Positions 8,327 through 17,406 of a stretch of DNA of 64,000 nucleotides are shown here, piece by piece. The position numbers and the translations under genes are program-made. Every line of letters starts with the position of its first letter. The stretch's first letter is position 1. This DNA is from Rhodospirillaceae bacterium. GTDB lineage: Bacteria > Pseudomonadota > Alphaproteobacteria > Dongiales > Dongiaceae. The notes under the pieces were generated by a model, which saw nothing but the letters and a program-made list of their open reading frames with translations, was not told the DNA's origin and searched no databases. The stretch covers positions 682,001 to 746,000 of the forward strand of contig JADJQM010000002.1 of the NCBI GenBank assembly GCA_016712715.1, given 5' to 3'.

Positions 8327-8541
8327 TTTTCGCAGGTTCCGGTTCACCATTCGGGTTGGACCGGCCTGTCTTCGAGAAAACCTCCGCGCCACATTTCAGA
8401 TCAAAGGCCCTGGACCACAGGGTCACGGCGTTAGGTTCGAAGACCACATTCCCGGCGACGCCGTTCCAAGCACCCATTCCCAAGCATAGCCGAGCCAGCG
8501 CCCCAGGGTCCCCTTCTCAGCTTCACAACTCCAGAAAACAC

Positions 8542-9903
8542 ATGAACTTACAAGAACTTAAGCGCAAGTCCCCAGCCGAGCTCCTGGCCTTTGCCGAGAG
8601 CCTGCAGATCGAAAACGCCAATTCCCTGCGCCGCCAGGACATGCTGTTCGCGATCCTGAAGCACCTCGCCGATAACGACACCGCCATTTTCGGCGCCGGC
8701 GTGCTCGAGATCCTGCAGGACGGTTTCGGCTTCCTGCGCAGCCCGGAGGCCAATTACCTCCCCGGCCCCGACGACATCTATTGCTCCCCCTCCCAGGTCC
8801 GGCGCTTTGGTCTCCGCACCGGCGACACCGTCGAGGGGCAGATCCGCGGGCCCAAGGAAGGCGAGCGCTATTTCGCCCTCCTCAAGGTCAACACGATCAA
8901 TTTCGAGGATCCGGACAAGATCCGCCACCGCATCAATTTCGACAACCTCACCCCGCTCTATCCGGATGAGAAGTTGAAGATGGAGCTGGAAGGCAAGGGC
9001 GACGACGCCATGCCGGAACCAGCGGCACTGCCCAAGGCGGAAGCCGCCCGCACCGTCGAGATGAGCCGTCGCGCGCTGAAAGCCCGCGAGAACCGCGATA
9101 TCAACCGGGTCGACATCACGGGGCGCGTCATCGATCTCATCTGCCCGATCGGCAAGGGCCAGCGCGCCCTGGTCGTGGCGCCGCCGCGCACCGGCAAGAC
9201 CGTGATGCTGCAGAACATCGCCAATTCGATCGCCACCAACCATCCGGAAGCCTATCTCATCGTGCTGCTGATCGACGAGCGGCCGGAAGAAGTCACCGAC
9301 ATGTCGCGCTCGGTGAAGGGCGAGGTCGTCTCCTCGACCTTCGACGAGCCGGCGGCGCGCCACGTGCAGGTTGCCGAGATGGTGATCGAGAAGGCCAAAC
9401 GCCTGGTCGAGCACAAGCGCGACGTCATCATCCTCTTGGATTCCATCACGCGGTTGGCTCGCGCATACAACACCGTCGTGCCATCGTCCGGCAAGGTGCT
9501 GACCGGCGGTGTCGATGCCAATGCGCTGCAGCGCCCCAAGCGCTTCTTCGGTGCCGCGCGCAACATCGAGGAAGGCGGGTCGCTCACCATCATCGCCACC
9601 GCCCTCATCGATACCGGCAGCCGCATGGACGAGGTGATCTTCGAAGAATTCAAGGGCACCGGTAACTCGGAAATCATCCTCGACCGCAAGCTCTCCGACA
9701 AGCGCACCTTCCCCTCGATCGACATCACCAAATCGGGCACACGCAAGGAAGAGCTGCTGGTCGACCGCGCGACGCTCTCCAAGATGTGGGTGCTGCGCCG
9801 CATCCTGATGCCGATGGGCACGGTCGACGCGATGGAGTTCCTGCTCGACAAGCTGAAGCACGCCAAGTCGAACGCCGACTTCTTCCAGTCGATGAACCAG
9901 TAG
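8542..9903 (+). CDS. rho: transcription termination factor Rho
   Basis: Hexameric RNA-dependent ATPase that ends transcription at rut sites. 453 aa from the ATG at 8542 (MNLQELKRKSPAELLAFAES). The cold-shock RNA-binding domain (DGFGFLRSPEANYLPGPDDI) is at about residues 60-115. Walker A is APPRTGKTVM, Walker B VIILLDSITR, and the Q/R-loop region GGVDANALQRPKRFFGAARN follows. The frame continues upstream to 8356 without homology, so that part is excluded. Full length for the family; followed by its own hairpin terminator. Confidence 0.97.
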   Translation: MNLQELKRKSPAELLAFAESLQIENANSLRRQDMLFAILKHLADNDTAIFGAGVLEILQDGFGFLRSPEANYLPGPDDIYCSPSQVRRFGLRTGDTVEGQIRGPKEGERYFALLKVNTINFEDPDKIRHRINFDNLTPLYPDEKLKMELEGKGDDAMPEPAALPKAEAARTVEMSRRALKARENRDINRVDITGRVIDLICPIGKGQRALVVAPPRTGKTVMLQNIANSIATNHPEAYLIVLLIDERPEEVTDMSRSVKGEVVSSTFDEPAARHVQVAEMVIEKAKRLVEHKRDVIILLDSITRLARAYNTVVPSSGKVLTGGVDANALQRPKRFFGAARNIEEGGSLTIIATALIDTGSRMDEVIFEEFKGTGNSEIILDRKLSDKRTFPSIDITKSGTRKEELLVDRATLSKMWVLRRILMPMGTVDAMEFLLDKLKHAKSNADFFQSMNQ

Positions 9904-9911
9904 GTGCAAAA

Positions 9912-9940
9912 GGGCCGGTGCGAAATCACCGGCCCTTCTT
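9912..9940 (+). terminator. rho-independent terminator after rho
   Basis: Stem GGGCCGGTG / CACCGGCCC with loop CGAAAT, followed by TTCTTTCCTT, 8 bp after the rho stop codon. Confidence 0.85.
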
Positions 9941-10111
9941 TCCTTGCCCCGCCCTGCTCGGCCACATCACGCAGGATATGAAGCTGCCGGGCCTGGTGAC
10001 CGGCGGCATCCGCGGACGCGCCGCTTGACCGACTGCCATCCCTTAGCAAAGGCTTAATTCTCTCCGCCCATAATCCCCCGTTGTTCTCGATGATGGGGAG
10101 ACTGCCGCCAG

Positions 10112-11794
10112 ATGCCCCGGACCGCGCCGCCCACAGACCAGCCGGATCGAATCGGCGTATTTTCCTATGGACTGACGCTCGCGCTCGGCGCGATCGGCTA
10201 CTTCGCCATGGCGCGGCTGGGCCTGTCACTCGCCACGCTCCATGCCAGCGCCTCACCCATCTGGCCCGCCTCCGGTCTCGCCACGGCCCTCCTCGTCGCC
10301 TTCGGGCCACGGTTCTGGCCAGCCATCGTGGCTGGCGCCTTTGCCGCCAACCTCCTCTCCGGCGATCCGCTGACGGCGGCCGCCATCAGTATCGGCAACA
10401 CGGCCGAGGCCTTGCTTGGACAATGGCTGATCCGTCGCCTCGATTCGCTCAGCGGCGATCATTTCCCGATCGGCCGCGCCGCCGGCTTCGCCATGGCGGC
10501 GCTGTTCGCCCCGCTCGCCAGCGCGGGCATCGGCGTCGGCACGCTCATGGCCGCCGGTCAGCTCGGCGCTGCGCCGCCGGCCGACGTCGTCATGACCTGG
10601 TGGGCCGGCGACGCGCTCGGCATTCTGCTGATCGCCCCACCGCTCCTGGCCCTGCGCAGCGGCATGACCCTTCCCTCCCTGCGCTACGTTATCCCCCTGG
10701 CGCTCGCCACACTGGCCAGCAACGGACTTGCCTTCCTGCTGCCGGGCTGGGGCGCGGCCGTCTTCCTCTCGTTCCCGATCCTCATCCTCGCCGTCCGCTG
10801 GGGCGGCACCTTCGGTGTAACCTTCGTGGTCCTGCTGACCAGCATCCTCTGGCTGGCCGGCACCAGCAACGGAATGGGTCCCTTCAACGAGCCACGCATC
10901 AATGACAGCCTGATCAACATGCAGATCATGCTGGCGCCGCTGGCCATCGCCGGACTCGTCCTGGCCGAGGTCCGCGGCAGCCGACCGCTCATCCCGGCGG
11001 CCGTGTATCTGGTCGGCGGCCTCATCAGCTGCGCCATCTTCGTCGCGGTTTCCGCGACGGAGAACGCTGTCGACGACCGGCATATGGCAACCGTCATTAC
11101 CCGCCTCGAGAGCCATATCAGCGACCGGATGAACCTCTACATCAACGCCCTGAAGGGCGGCGCCAGTCTGTTCGCCGCCTCTCGCGAGGTGAAATCCACG
11201 GAATGGGCGGCCTATGCCAATTCGCTCGACCTGACAAACCAGTTTCCAGGGATCAACGGGATGGGCGTCATCATCCCCGTGAACAAGCGATTCGCCGATC
11301 CGTTCGCCGAGATGATGCGCATCGATCTCGGCACCGATTTCGCCATCAAGCCGGTACCCAATGTCAGTGCCGACGCCGCGGCCTTTCCGCAGCACTTCGT
11401 CATCATCTATGCGCAACCAGAGGTGCGAAACCAAGCTGCCATCGGCCTCGACGTCGCCTCCGAACCGCGACGCCGGGCCGCCGCCATCGCCGCGCGTGAT
11501 ACCGGCAAGCCAACCCTTACCTCACGCATCACCCTGGTCCAGGACGTGAAGCGCGGTCCCGGCTTCCTGGCATTCGTGCCGATATATCGCGACCTGACCG
11601 AGCCGCTCGAGCCGAATGGCGCCAAGGGCAGATTCTCCGGCTGGATCTATGCACCCTTCATCGCCGAGGCGTTTTTCCGCGAGGCGCTGATCAACCAAGA
11701 CCAGGAAATGCGGCTGCGGGTCTTCGACGGACCGCGGGCCGACGCGGCCGAGCTCATCTTCGACAGCGCGGTGCCGGTGGAAAAAGGCGGGTGA
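10112..11794 (+). CDS. kinase fragment 1: MASE1 and CHASE sensor domains
   Basis: 560 aa. Residues about 20-310 are very hydrophobic with the MASE1-like pattern (SASPIWPASGLATALLVAFG, then MTWWAGDALGILLIAPPLLA). Residues about 325-555 form an extracytoplasmic CHASE domain (TRLESHISDRMNLYINALKG, then GINGMGVIIPVNKRFADPF). The fragment ends at a TGA; the same frame continues about 17 codons past it with CHASE-like sequence, so the stop looks secondary. Expressed alone it would be a membrane sensor without a kinase. Confidence 0.75.
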   Translation: MPRTAPPTDQPDRIGVFSYGLTLALGAIGYFAMARLGLSLATLHASASPIWPASGLATALLVAFGPRFWPAIVAGAFAANLLSGDPLTAAAISIGNTAEALLGQWLIRRLDSLSGDHFPIGRAAGFAMAALFAPLASAGIGVGTLMAAGQLGAAPPADVVMTWWAGDALGILLIAPPLLALRSGMTLPSLRYVIPLALATLASNGLAFLLPGWGAAVFLSFPILILAVRWGGTFGVTFVVLLTSILWLAGTSNGMGPFNEPRINDSLINMQIMLAPLAIAGLVLAEVRGSRPLIPAAVYLVGGLISCAIFVAVSATENAVDDRHMATVITRLESHISDRMNLYINALKGGASLFAASREVKSTEWAAYANSLDLTNQFPGINGMGVIIPVNKRFADPFAEMMRIDLGTDFAIKPVPNVSADAAAFPQHFVIIYAQPEVRNQAAIGLDVASEPRRRAAAIAARDTGKPTLTSRITLVQDVKRGPGFLAFVPIYRDLTEPLEPNGAKGRFSGWIYAPFIAEAFFREALINQDQEMRLRVFDGPRADAAELIFDSAVPVEKGG

Positions 11795-11930
11795 CCTACC
11801 GATTTCAGCGCTGAAAAAACCACGACATTGCAGCTCTACGGTCACGATTTTCAACCTGGCCTGGCAAAGATCCGCCGGCTTCCTCGCCCTGGGCCATCGC
11901 AAGCCGGTCCTGTTCAGCGCCGGCATCATC

Positions 11931-12690
11931 ATGTTCGCGACCCTGCTCGCGGCGCTGGTCGCCACCCTTCTGTCGCAGAAGGAACGCGCCACCAAGATCG
12001 CCGCGGACATGAACGCCGCCCTCATCGCCAGCAATGACCGCTTCGCCCTCGCCACCGCCTGCACCAAGGACGGGATCTGGGATCGCGATCTGCGCACCGG
12101 CAAGGACTGGACCTCCCCGCGCTACGCCGAAATGCTCGGCTACACCCCCGCCGACGTGGAGAATCTCCAAGCCTTCTGGCTCAAGGTCATCGCGCCGGAA
12201 GACATCGCGCCGGCACGCCAGCAATATGAGGAACTCCTTTCCGGCAAGCGCGCCACCATCGAGCTCGTGCAGGCCTACCGGCACAAGGATGGCAGCACCA
12301 TCCATGTGCAGACGCGGGCGATGGCGGTCCGCGCCGCCGACGGCAAGGTCGAGCGCATCGTCGGAGTCCACACGGACATCACGCCGCTCATGCGCCTCGA
12401 ACAGCAATTCAGGTCCGCGATCAACGTCATGGAAGACGGTTTCGGCCTGTTCGACCGGGATGACCGCATCATTCTCTGCAACGACGCCTTCATAGACGAG
12501 GGCACGCGCAAAACCCTGGGCGACCCGATCGGGCACACTTTCGAAGAAGTCGTCCGGGCCTATGCCTACCACGACATGCCGGTGCCCAGCCCGGACTTCG
12601 ATCGCGAAGCCTGGATCGCCCAGCGCATGGAACGCCACCGCAATCCCCCCGCCGATCCGATCGAGGTCGAATGGAGCGGCGGCCGCACAT
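11931..12690 (+). pseudogene. kinase fragment 2: membrane segment and first PAS repeats
   Basis: Frame 3. A hydrophobic segment (MFATLLAALVATLLSQ, preceded in frame by FSAGII) is followed by PAS domains. The first has ATACTKDGIWDRDLRTGKDW and KDGSTIHVQTRAMAVRAADG; the second starts with MEDGFGLFDRDDRII. Homology is lost at about 12690, where the reading path moves to frame 2. Confidence 0.7.
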
Positions 12691-13642
12691 GCGCATCAGC
12701 GAACGCCGCACATCGGATGGCGGCTATGTCGGCACCTGGACGGATGTCACGGCCGAGCGGATGGCGCAACACCGGCTGCGCGACGCCATCGACTCCCTGC
12801 CCGACGGCTTTGCCCTGTTCGATGCCGATGATCGCGTCATCATTCATAATGCCGGCTTTCTCGACGCTTACTCCAGCAAGATCAAGAGCGACGTCACCGG
12901 CCAGACATTCGAGGAGACGGTCCGCACCTTCGTCGAAAACACCATGCCGGAAGCCCAGGATCCCGCCTTCGACCGCGAAGCCTGGATCGCCCAGCGCATG
13001 GCGCGGCACCGCAACCCGCCCCGGGAGCCTTTCGAGGTGAAATGGGGCGGCGACCGCTGGATGCGCGTCAGCGAACAGCGTACGTCCCACGGCGGCTATG
13101 TCGGCATCTGGACCGATGTGACGGAAATCAAGCGGATCGGCCAGCGGCTGCAGGATGCCATCAACGCGCTCTCGGACGGTTTTGCCCTGTTCGACGCCGA
13201 GGACCGGCTGATCGTCTGCAATGAGGCGTTCCGCAGTCAATCGGCCCTGCACGGTGGCGACGACCTCGTCGGACAGACGATGGAGCAGATTCTGCGGGCC
13301 TTCGCCGCGTCCGATGTCACCGATACGCGCGCCAGAACGGATCTCGAAGGCTGGATCGCACAGCGCCTGCAACACCACCGCAACCCGCAGGCCGAGCCCT
13401 ATGAACAGGTTCTGACGAACGGCCGGATCCTGCATATCTCGGAGAATCGCACCAGCGACGGCGGCATCGTCGGCATCTGGACCGATGTCACCGCCCTCAA
13501 GCAGGCGGAGCGGCGCCTCGAGGATGCGATCAAGAGCCTCAACGAAGGCTTCGTGCTGATCGACAAGGACGGACGCTTCGCCGCCTATAACGAGCGCTTT
13601 CTGCAGCTCTATCCCAAGACCGCGCCCCATGTGGCGGTCGGC
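12671..13642 (+). pseudogene. kinase fragment 3: tandem PAS-like repeats
   Basis: Frame 2. At least two units of about 115 residues, each opening with a DGFALFDADDR-like block and ending SDGGYVGTWTDVT-like. Each unit contains REAWIAQRMARHRNPP or close variants. The repeats are close paralogues of one another, which suggests internal duplication. The homology leaves this frame at about 13643 and continues in frame 1 to about 13948. Confidence 0.7.
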
Positions 13643-14014
13643 GCGCCTTCGACGAGGTGTTGCGCCAAGGTGCCCGCGCGGGCGAGTATCCCGGCATAAC
13701 GACGGCGGCGGACATAGACACATTCGTCCAGACCTGGATCGAGCGCTTCGCCAATCCCGAACGGCTGTCGACCATCGCGCAAACGGCGGACGGAAGCTGG
13801 CGCATGGTCAGCCATCACGGCACGTCAGATGGCGGCTATGTGAATGTCTATTCCGACATCACCGAACTGAAACAGCGCGAAGCCGCTCTCGCGGAGTCAA
13901 CAGAGCGTCTGGAAAGACAGGCGCAATCCCTGACCATATTGACCCAGGAACCTGCAAGCCGCACGCATCGCCGCCGAGAACGCCAATGTCAGCAAGTCGC
14001 ATTTCCTCGCCAAT

Positions 14015-14722
14015 ATGTCGCATGAATTGCGCACCCCGCTGAACGGCATCCTCGGCTTCGCCGAGATCATCAAGAACGAATTGTTCGGCGCGATCGATCC
14101 GCCCCGCTATCGCACCTATGCCGAGGACATCCACCAGAGCGGCAAGCATCTGTTGACGCTCATCAACGATCTCCTTGATCTGTCCAAGATCGAGGCCGAC
14201 CGGATGACCCTGGACATCGACGCCATTGAAACCGCGTCGGTCGTGGGTCAGGCCCTCCGCCTCGTGGAGACGCTGGCCGAGGAACGCGGCGTCAAGATAG
14301 CACCGCCCGACATCGCCGGCTGTCCGGTGATCCATGCCGACGAGACCCAGGCCCGCCAGATCCTGCTCAACCTGCTCTCGAACGCGGTCAAATTCACCCC
14401 CGATAGCGGCACGGTCGCCTTGTGCGCGGCCGAGGCCGGCGATGCGGGGGTCGTCATCACCGTGACGGATACGGGCATCGGCATGACGCCGCAGGAAATC
14501 AGCAAGGCCATGGAGCGCTTCGGCCAGGCCGAGGCCAGCTATTCCAAGACGATGCCGGGCACCGGTCTCGGCCTGCCGCTGGTCGAAGGCCTCGTCAAGC
14601 TGCATGGCGGCAGCCTGGTCATCGAGAGCAGGAAAGGTCACGGCACCACCGTGACCGTCCGCCTCCCCTGGCACGAGGGTCTCTATCGCCAGCCGGCGCG
14701 GCCATCCGCCGCGGTTTCCTGA
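14015..14722 (+). CDS. kinase fragment 4: HisKA and HATPase catalytic core
   Basis: 235 aa. The H-box MSHELRTPLNGILGFAEII starts at residue 1, so the phospho-acceptor His is residue 3; the true domain begins slightly upstream (FLAN). The N-box NLLSNAVKFTPDSG, G1-box DTGIGM and G2-box GTGLGLPLVEG of the ATPase are intact. The catalytic core itself is undamaged even though the gene upstream is broken. Confidence 0.8.
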   Translation: MSHELRTPLNGILGFAEIIKNELFGAIDPPRYRTYAEDIHQSGKHLLTLINDLLDLSKIEADRMTLDIDAIETASVVGQALRLVETLAEERGVKIAPPDIAGCPVIHADETQARQILLNLLSNAVKFTPDSGTVALCAAEAGDAGVVITVTDTGIGMTPQEISKAMERFGQAEASYSKTMPGTGLGLPLVEGLVKLHGGSLVIESRKGHGTTVTVRLPWHEGLYRQPARPSAAVS

Positions 14723-14735
14723 TGCCACCGCTCCC

Positions 14736-15725
14736 TCAAGGCAGCAGAACCACCGAACCCGTGGTCTTGCGCGCCTCGAGATCGCGCTGCGCCTGGGCCG
14801 CTTCCCGCAGCGGATAGGTATGGCCGATGCGGATCTTCACGATGCCCTTCGACACCACGTCCATCAGCGCCTGGGCCGAGAGTTCCAGTTCCTCGCGCGT
14901 GGCGGTATAGGCCATCAGCGTGGGGCGGGTGAGGAAGATCGAGCCCTTCTGCGAGAGCGTCAGCGGCTCGATCGCCGGCACCGGGCCCGAGGCGTTGCCG
15001 AAGGTCACCAGATAGCCGCGCGGCCGCAGGCAATCCATCGAGGGCACGCAGGTATCCTTGCCGACGCCGTCATAGACCACGTGGACACCCTTGCCGCCGG
15101 TGATGTCCTTGACGCGCTTGACCCAATCTTCCGCCCGGTAATCGATCACGTGATCCGCGCCCAGTGATTTCACGATGGCGCATTTTTCCGCGCCGCCGGC
15201 GGTGCTGATGACGACGGCACCCAGCGCTTTCAGCCATTGCACCGCGATCGAGCCCACGCCACCGGCCGCGGCATGGAACAGGACAAGGTCGCCGGCCTTT
15301 ACCGGATAAGTGCGGCGGATGAGATATTCCACCGTCATGCCCTGCAGCATCATGGCGGCGGCGGTCCGGTCGTCGATGCTGTCCGGCAGCTTCACCAGTT
15401 TATCGGCCGGGTAGTTGCGCCATTCCGCATAGGCACCGAGCGGCGCCGCGCAATAGGCGACCCGATCACCGATCCCGAGGCCGCCGACACCCGCCCCCAG
15501 CGCCTCGACCACCGCGGCGCCTTCGAGCCCGATGCCCGATGGCAGCGCCACCGGATAAAGTCCGCTGCGATGATAGGTATCGATGAAATTAAGCCCGCAA
15601 GCCTTGTTGCGCAGCGTGACTTCGCCGGCGCCGGGCGTGCCAAGTTTCACCGTCTCCCATTTCAGGACGTCCGGCCCGCCGGTCTTGTGAAAGCGAATAG
15701 CGTTGGTCTCGATGGGAATGGTCAT
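14736..15725 (-). CDS. NADPH:quinone oxidoreductase, zinc-independent MDR family
   Basis: 329 aa from the ATG at 15723-15725 (MTIPIETNAIRFHKTGGPDV). The GroES-like N-terminal domain is followed by a Rossmann fold with AAAGGVGSIAVQWLKALGA at about residues 147-165. No catalytic-zinc Cys/His set is visible, as expected for quinone reductases of the QorA type. Probably reduces small quinones or enones with NADPH; the substrate is not predictable. It sits 82 bp downstream of ribB on the same strand and could be co-transcribed. Confidence 0.85.
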   Translation of the reverse strand: MTIPIETNAIRFHKTGGPDVLKWETVKLGTPGAGEVTLRNKACGLNFIDTYHRSGLYPVALPSGIGLEGAAVVEALGAGVGGLGIGDRVAYCAAPLGAYAEWRNYPADKLVKLPDSIDDRTAAAMMLQGMTVEYLIRRTYPVKAGDLVLFHAAAGGVGSIAVQWLKALGAVVISTAGGAEKCAIVKSLGADHVIDYRAEDWVKRVKDITGGKGVHVVYDGVGKDTCVPSMDCLRPRGYLVTFGNASGPVPAIEPLTLSQKGSIFLTRPTLMAYTATREELELSAQALMDVVSKGIVKIRIGHTYPLREAAQAQRDLEARKTTGSVVLLP

Positions 15726-15807
15726 GGATGATGCTCCGGTCAGGATGTTTCCGGGAGCATAGCCAGCGACAGCGCGCGCGTCATCCATCCGCGCGCGCTG
15801 TCCGCTG

Positions 15808-16464
15808 TTACGCCGCTTTCGCCAGCAGATTCTGGCGATAGGCGACGATGTCGGCGATGGTGAGCACCGGGAAGCCGTTGCGCCGGCCATAGGCCTTCGC
15901 CTGACGGCCGCGCAGCATCTCGCCATCGCGGGTCATCAGCTCGCACAGCACCGCGGCCGACCCCAGGCCGGCGATCTCGGCGAGATCGACCGAGCCTTCG
16001 GTATGGCCGCGCCGGGTCAGCACACCGCCGGGACTGGCGCGCAGCGGGAACATGTGGCCGGGGCTGACGATATCGCCGGGCTTGGCATTTGGCGCGATCG
16101 CGGCCTTGACCGTGGTCAGGCGATCCGCCGCCGAGACGCCGGTGGTGACGCCAAGCCGCGCCTCGATCGAGACGGTGAAGGGTGTCCCGAAACGGCTTTC
16201 GTTGCGGCTTGCCATCATCGGCAATTGCAGCCGGTCGACAGTTGCCGCATCGAGGCAGAGGCAGACGATGCCGCTGCAATCGCGGATCATGCGGGCCATG
16301 ACGTCGTGGCTGAGGTTGCTGGCGGCAGCCACCAGGTCGGCTTCGTTTTCGCGGTCGTCATCGTCGAGCACGATGACGGGGAGGCCCGATTGCATTGCCT
16401 GGACGGCAGCGTTTATGCGGGACTGGACGCGGTTTAGGTCGATTTGGGAAATCAGTTTGGACAT
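15808..16464 (-). CDS. ribB: 3,4-dihydroxy-2-butanone 4-phosphate synthase RibB
   Basis: Converts ribulose 5-phosphate to the four-carbon precursor of riboflavin. 218 aa, single domain without the RibA half. Motifs: LDDDDRENEADL (Mg2+-binding acidic loop), GIVCLCLD, PMMASRNESRFGTPFTVSIE, SPGHMFPLRASPGGVLTRRGHTE. The ATG at 16462-16464 matches the family start. Expression should be controlled by the FMN riboswitch about 115 bp upstream. Confidence 0.95.
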   Translation of the reverse strand: MSKLISQIDLNRVQSRINAAVQAMQSGLPVIVLDDDDRENEADLVAAASNLSHDVMARMIRDCSGIVCLCLDAATVDRLQLPMMASRNESRFGTPFTVSIEARLGVTTGVSAADRLTTVKAAIAPNAKPGDIVSPGHMFPLRASPGGVLTRRGHTEGSVDLAEIAGLGSAAVLCELMTRDGEMLRGRQAKAYGRRNGFPVLTIADIVAYRQNLLAKAA

Positions 16465-16577
16465 GTGAAACGCTCCTCGCACGTGGTGGCGACAAACGTT
16501 CCAGGGCGTGACCACGACAGCCGCTCAAGCCCTTGATCGCGCAAGCGATTCCAGGCCCAATACGGGCGTCATGACCG

Positions 16578-16735
16578 CGTCTTCTTCCATCCGGACTATG
16601 ACCGTCGGCTCAGGATTTCGACCTGATCTGCTTGACCCAGTTCCTTGCGGAGCTGGCGCTCGCGGGCTCAACATAAGGGGTGTTCCCCCGTCTGTCCTAC
16701 CGCCGGTGGGGATTTTCACCCCGCCCTGAAGACGT
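16578..16735 (-). promoter_or_regulatory. FMN riboswitch (RFN element) of ribB
   Basis: On the minus strand the leader contains, in order, CAGGGCGGGGTGAAAATCCC, CACCGGCGGTAGGAC, GAGCCCGCGAGC, GTCGAAATCCTGAGCCGAC and GGTCATAGTCCGGATGGAAG. These are the conserved blocks of the RFN aptamer in the right order and spacing. It lies between the promoter region and ribB, so FMN binding should reduce ribB expression. Confidence 0.95.
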
Positions 16736-16860
16736 ATTGACGTGTTGCTACAGTAACGAGGGGCAACATGGCAGGTCGCCCCCGATCCCGTCAAGGACCC
16801 CCAAATCCGTCACGGAATCGGGGGATATCTGCAAGTTTCCGGGGGATATTGGCAGGTTTC

Positions 16861-17406
16861 CTAGAACAACCGCCCCTGGCCCTTCTCGAGATCGAGGAGG
16901 TAGCGCTTGGCGGTCAGGCCAAGATCGCTGGAATAGCCGCCCAGCGCATTGGAGCCGACGACCCGGTGGCAGGGGATGATGATGGCGATCGGGTTCTGCC
17001 CGCAGGCGGTGCCGACGGCCCGGGCATCGGTGTAGTCGCCCTTGCCGAGCAGGGTCGCGAGATGGCCATAGCGCCTGGTCTCGCCATAGGGGATGCGCAG
17101 CAGCATTTCCCAGACGCTGACGACAAAGTCGGTGCCGGGATAAGAGAGTGGCAGGTCAAAGCGGGTGAGCCTGCCCTCGAGATAGGCCGCGACCTGGTTC
17201 TTCGCTTCCTCGGCCAGGGGTGAGGAAACTACCACCTTGGGTTCGATCTTGCGCCAATAGCATTGGGTGATGGCGGCATCGTCGCAGCGGATCTCGATCC
17301 AGCCGATCTTGGCGCGCAAGGTCGCACCCACCGGGATCCCCGATCCGATTTTATCTGGGCCGATCTTCTCGTCGCTTTCAGCAACCACGCTCAACCCATT
17401 GCTCAT
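16861..17406 (-). CDS. ogt: methylated-DNA--protein-cysteine methyltransferase Ogt
   Basis: Repairs O6-alkylguanine by transferring the alkyl group to its own Cys. 181 aa. The active-site block IIIPCHRVVGSNALGGYSSD puts the acceptor at Cys146. The preceding helix-turn-helix (PYGETRRYGHLATLLG) with the arginine finger is intact. No Ada N-terminal regulatory domain. The start overlaps the hemE stop by 4 bp, so it is the downstream partner of hemE. Confidence 0.93.
   Translation of the reverse strand: MSNGLSVVAESDEKIGPDKIGSGIPVGATLRAKIGWIEIRCDDAAITQCYWRKIEPKVVVSSPLAEEAKNQVAAYLEGRLTRFDLPLSYPGTDFVVSVWEMLLRIPYGETRRYGHLATLLGKGDYTDARAVGTACGQNPIAIIIPCHRVVGSNALGGYSSDLGLTAKRYLLDLEKGQGRLF

Larger units (their letters stand above)
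10112..14722 (+). pseudogene. MASE1-CHASE-multiPAS sensor histidine kinase, broken by one stop and four frameshifts
   Basis: A single reading path of about 1,530 codons can be rebuilt: MASE1 membrane domain, CHASE domain, a further membrane segment, four tandem PAS-like repeats, HisKA and HATPase. Lesions, in order: in-frame TGA at 11792-11794; shift from frame 2 to 3 at about 11845 (after LQLYGHDF); shift 3 to 2 at about 12690 (one base missing before MRISERRTS); shift 2 to 1 at about 13643 (one base missing in gtcggcgcgcc, expected GRAFDEV); shift 1 to 2 at about 13948 (an extra g before aacctgcaa). None sits in a long homopolymer. Domain residues remain well conserved, so the decay is recent or the consensus is locally poor. 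Confidence 0.8.

Noticed and set aside
15148..15157. Other CACGTG cores (for example near 15148 and 32670) as extra parS sites
   Set aside because: Flanks do not match the TGTTTC/GAAACA arms; they lie in coding sequence.
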